The position numbers and the translations under genes were made by a program. Shown piece by piece: positions 5,938 to 6,015 of a DNA stretch of 6,015 bases (position 1 is the stretch's first letter; each line of letters opens with the position of its first letter). Location: contig VBLA01000097.1 of NCBI GenBank assembly GCA_005879245.1, forward strand, positions 1 to 6,015. The letters run 5' to 3'. Below the pieces are notes generated by a model. It saw only the letters and a list, made by a program, of their open reading frames with translations, searched no databases and was not told the origin of the DNA. Origin of the DNA: Deltaproteobacteria bacterium. GTDB taxonomy: Bacteria; Desulfobacterota; Binatia; DP-6.

Positions 5938-6015
5938 CCGGTGCCAGAGCTACCGGGCGCGAGAGTGCTTTGCAAGGCAGGCGCGGCCTTGCCCCGCTCC
6001 GGAGGGACGGCTACA
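5938..6015. other. Upstream non-coding stretch with a 7-bp hairpin
   Basis: No convincing gene is seen here. A perfect inverted repeat GCAAGGC (5972-5978) / GCCTTGC (5986-5992) with a seven-base loop lies about 50 bases upstream of the ACT gene start. No T-run follows it on either strand, so an intrinsic terminator is not supported; a hairpin in the leader of the ACT transcript or the end of a preceding transcript is possible. On the minus strand TTGCAA follows the hairpin and could be a -35 box, but no acceptable -10 stands at the right distance. Confidence 0.3.

Noticed and set aside
5972..5992. Hairpin as an intrinsic terminator
   Set aside because: The stem is only seven base pairs and no T-run follows on either strand.

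Overview
The window is very GC-rich (roughly 70% by eye) and densely coded. It carries six recognisable protein genes and no RNA gene, mobile element, CRISPR array or prophage sign. Base composition, the Arg/Ala-rich proteins and the gene types (actinobacterial-style PlsB and HAD-PlsC, a Bacteroidota/Desulfobacterota-style Lgt variant, a tandem-ACT protein) suggest a high-GC environmental bacterium such as the Desulfobacterota/Binatota/Rokubacteria groups. That placement is inference; no marker gene here settles it.

Layout. Minus strand, left: the start of dtd (D-aminoacyl-tRNA deacylase, cut by the left edge, 1-224) lies 46 bases downstream of a two-domain HAD phosphatase/PlsC acyltransferase (271-1710). 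A regulatory gap of about 100 bases (1711-1811) separates that gene from a divergent plsB-type glycerol-3-phosphate acyltransferase on the plus strand (1812-4199). After 61 bases come lgt (prolipoprotein diacylglyceryl transferase, 4261-5028) and a membrane-anchored TlpA/ResA-like thioredoxin (5007-5564), which overlap by 22 bases. A tandem-ACT-domain protein (5509-5925, minus) meets the thioredoxin gene tail to tail with a 56-base overlap. The last 90 bases (5926-6015) hold its ribosome binding site and a short hairpin, with no convincing gene.

How they work together. PlsB and the PlsC half of the fusion perform the two consecutive acylations from glycerol-3-phosphate to phosphatidic acid, so the centre of the window is a divergent phospholipid-entry module. 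Lgt uses phosphatidylglycerol, a later product of that pathway, to modify lipoproteins. The thioredoxin acts on the outer face of the same membrane. The theme is cell-envelope lipid and protein maturation, with dtd (translation quality control) and the ACT protein (amino-acid sensing) as housekeeping neighbours.

No clearly new system such as a defence island is visible. The points most worth a second look are the Lgt homologue, in which several residues reported as essential in E. coli Lgt are replaced; the HAD domain of unknown substrate fused to PlsC and placed divergently to plsB; and the overlapping gene ends.
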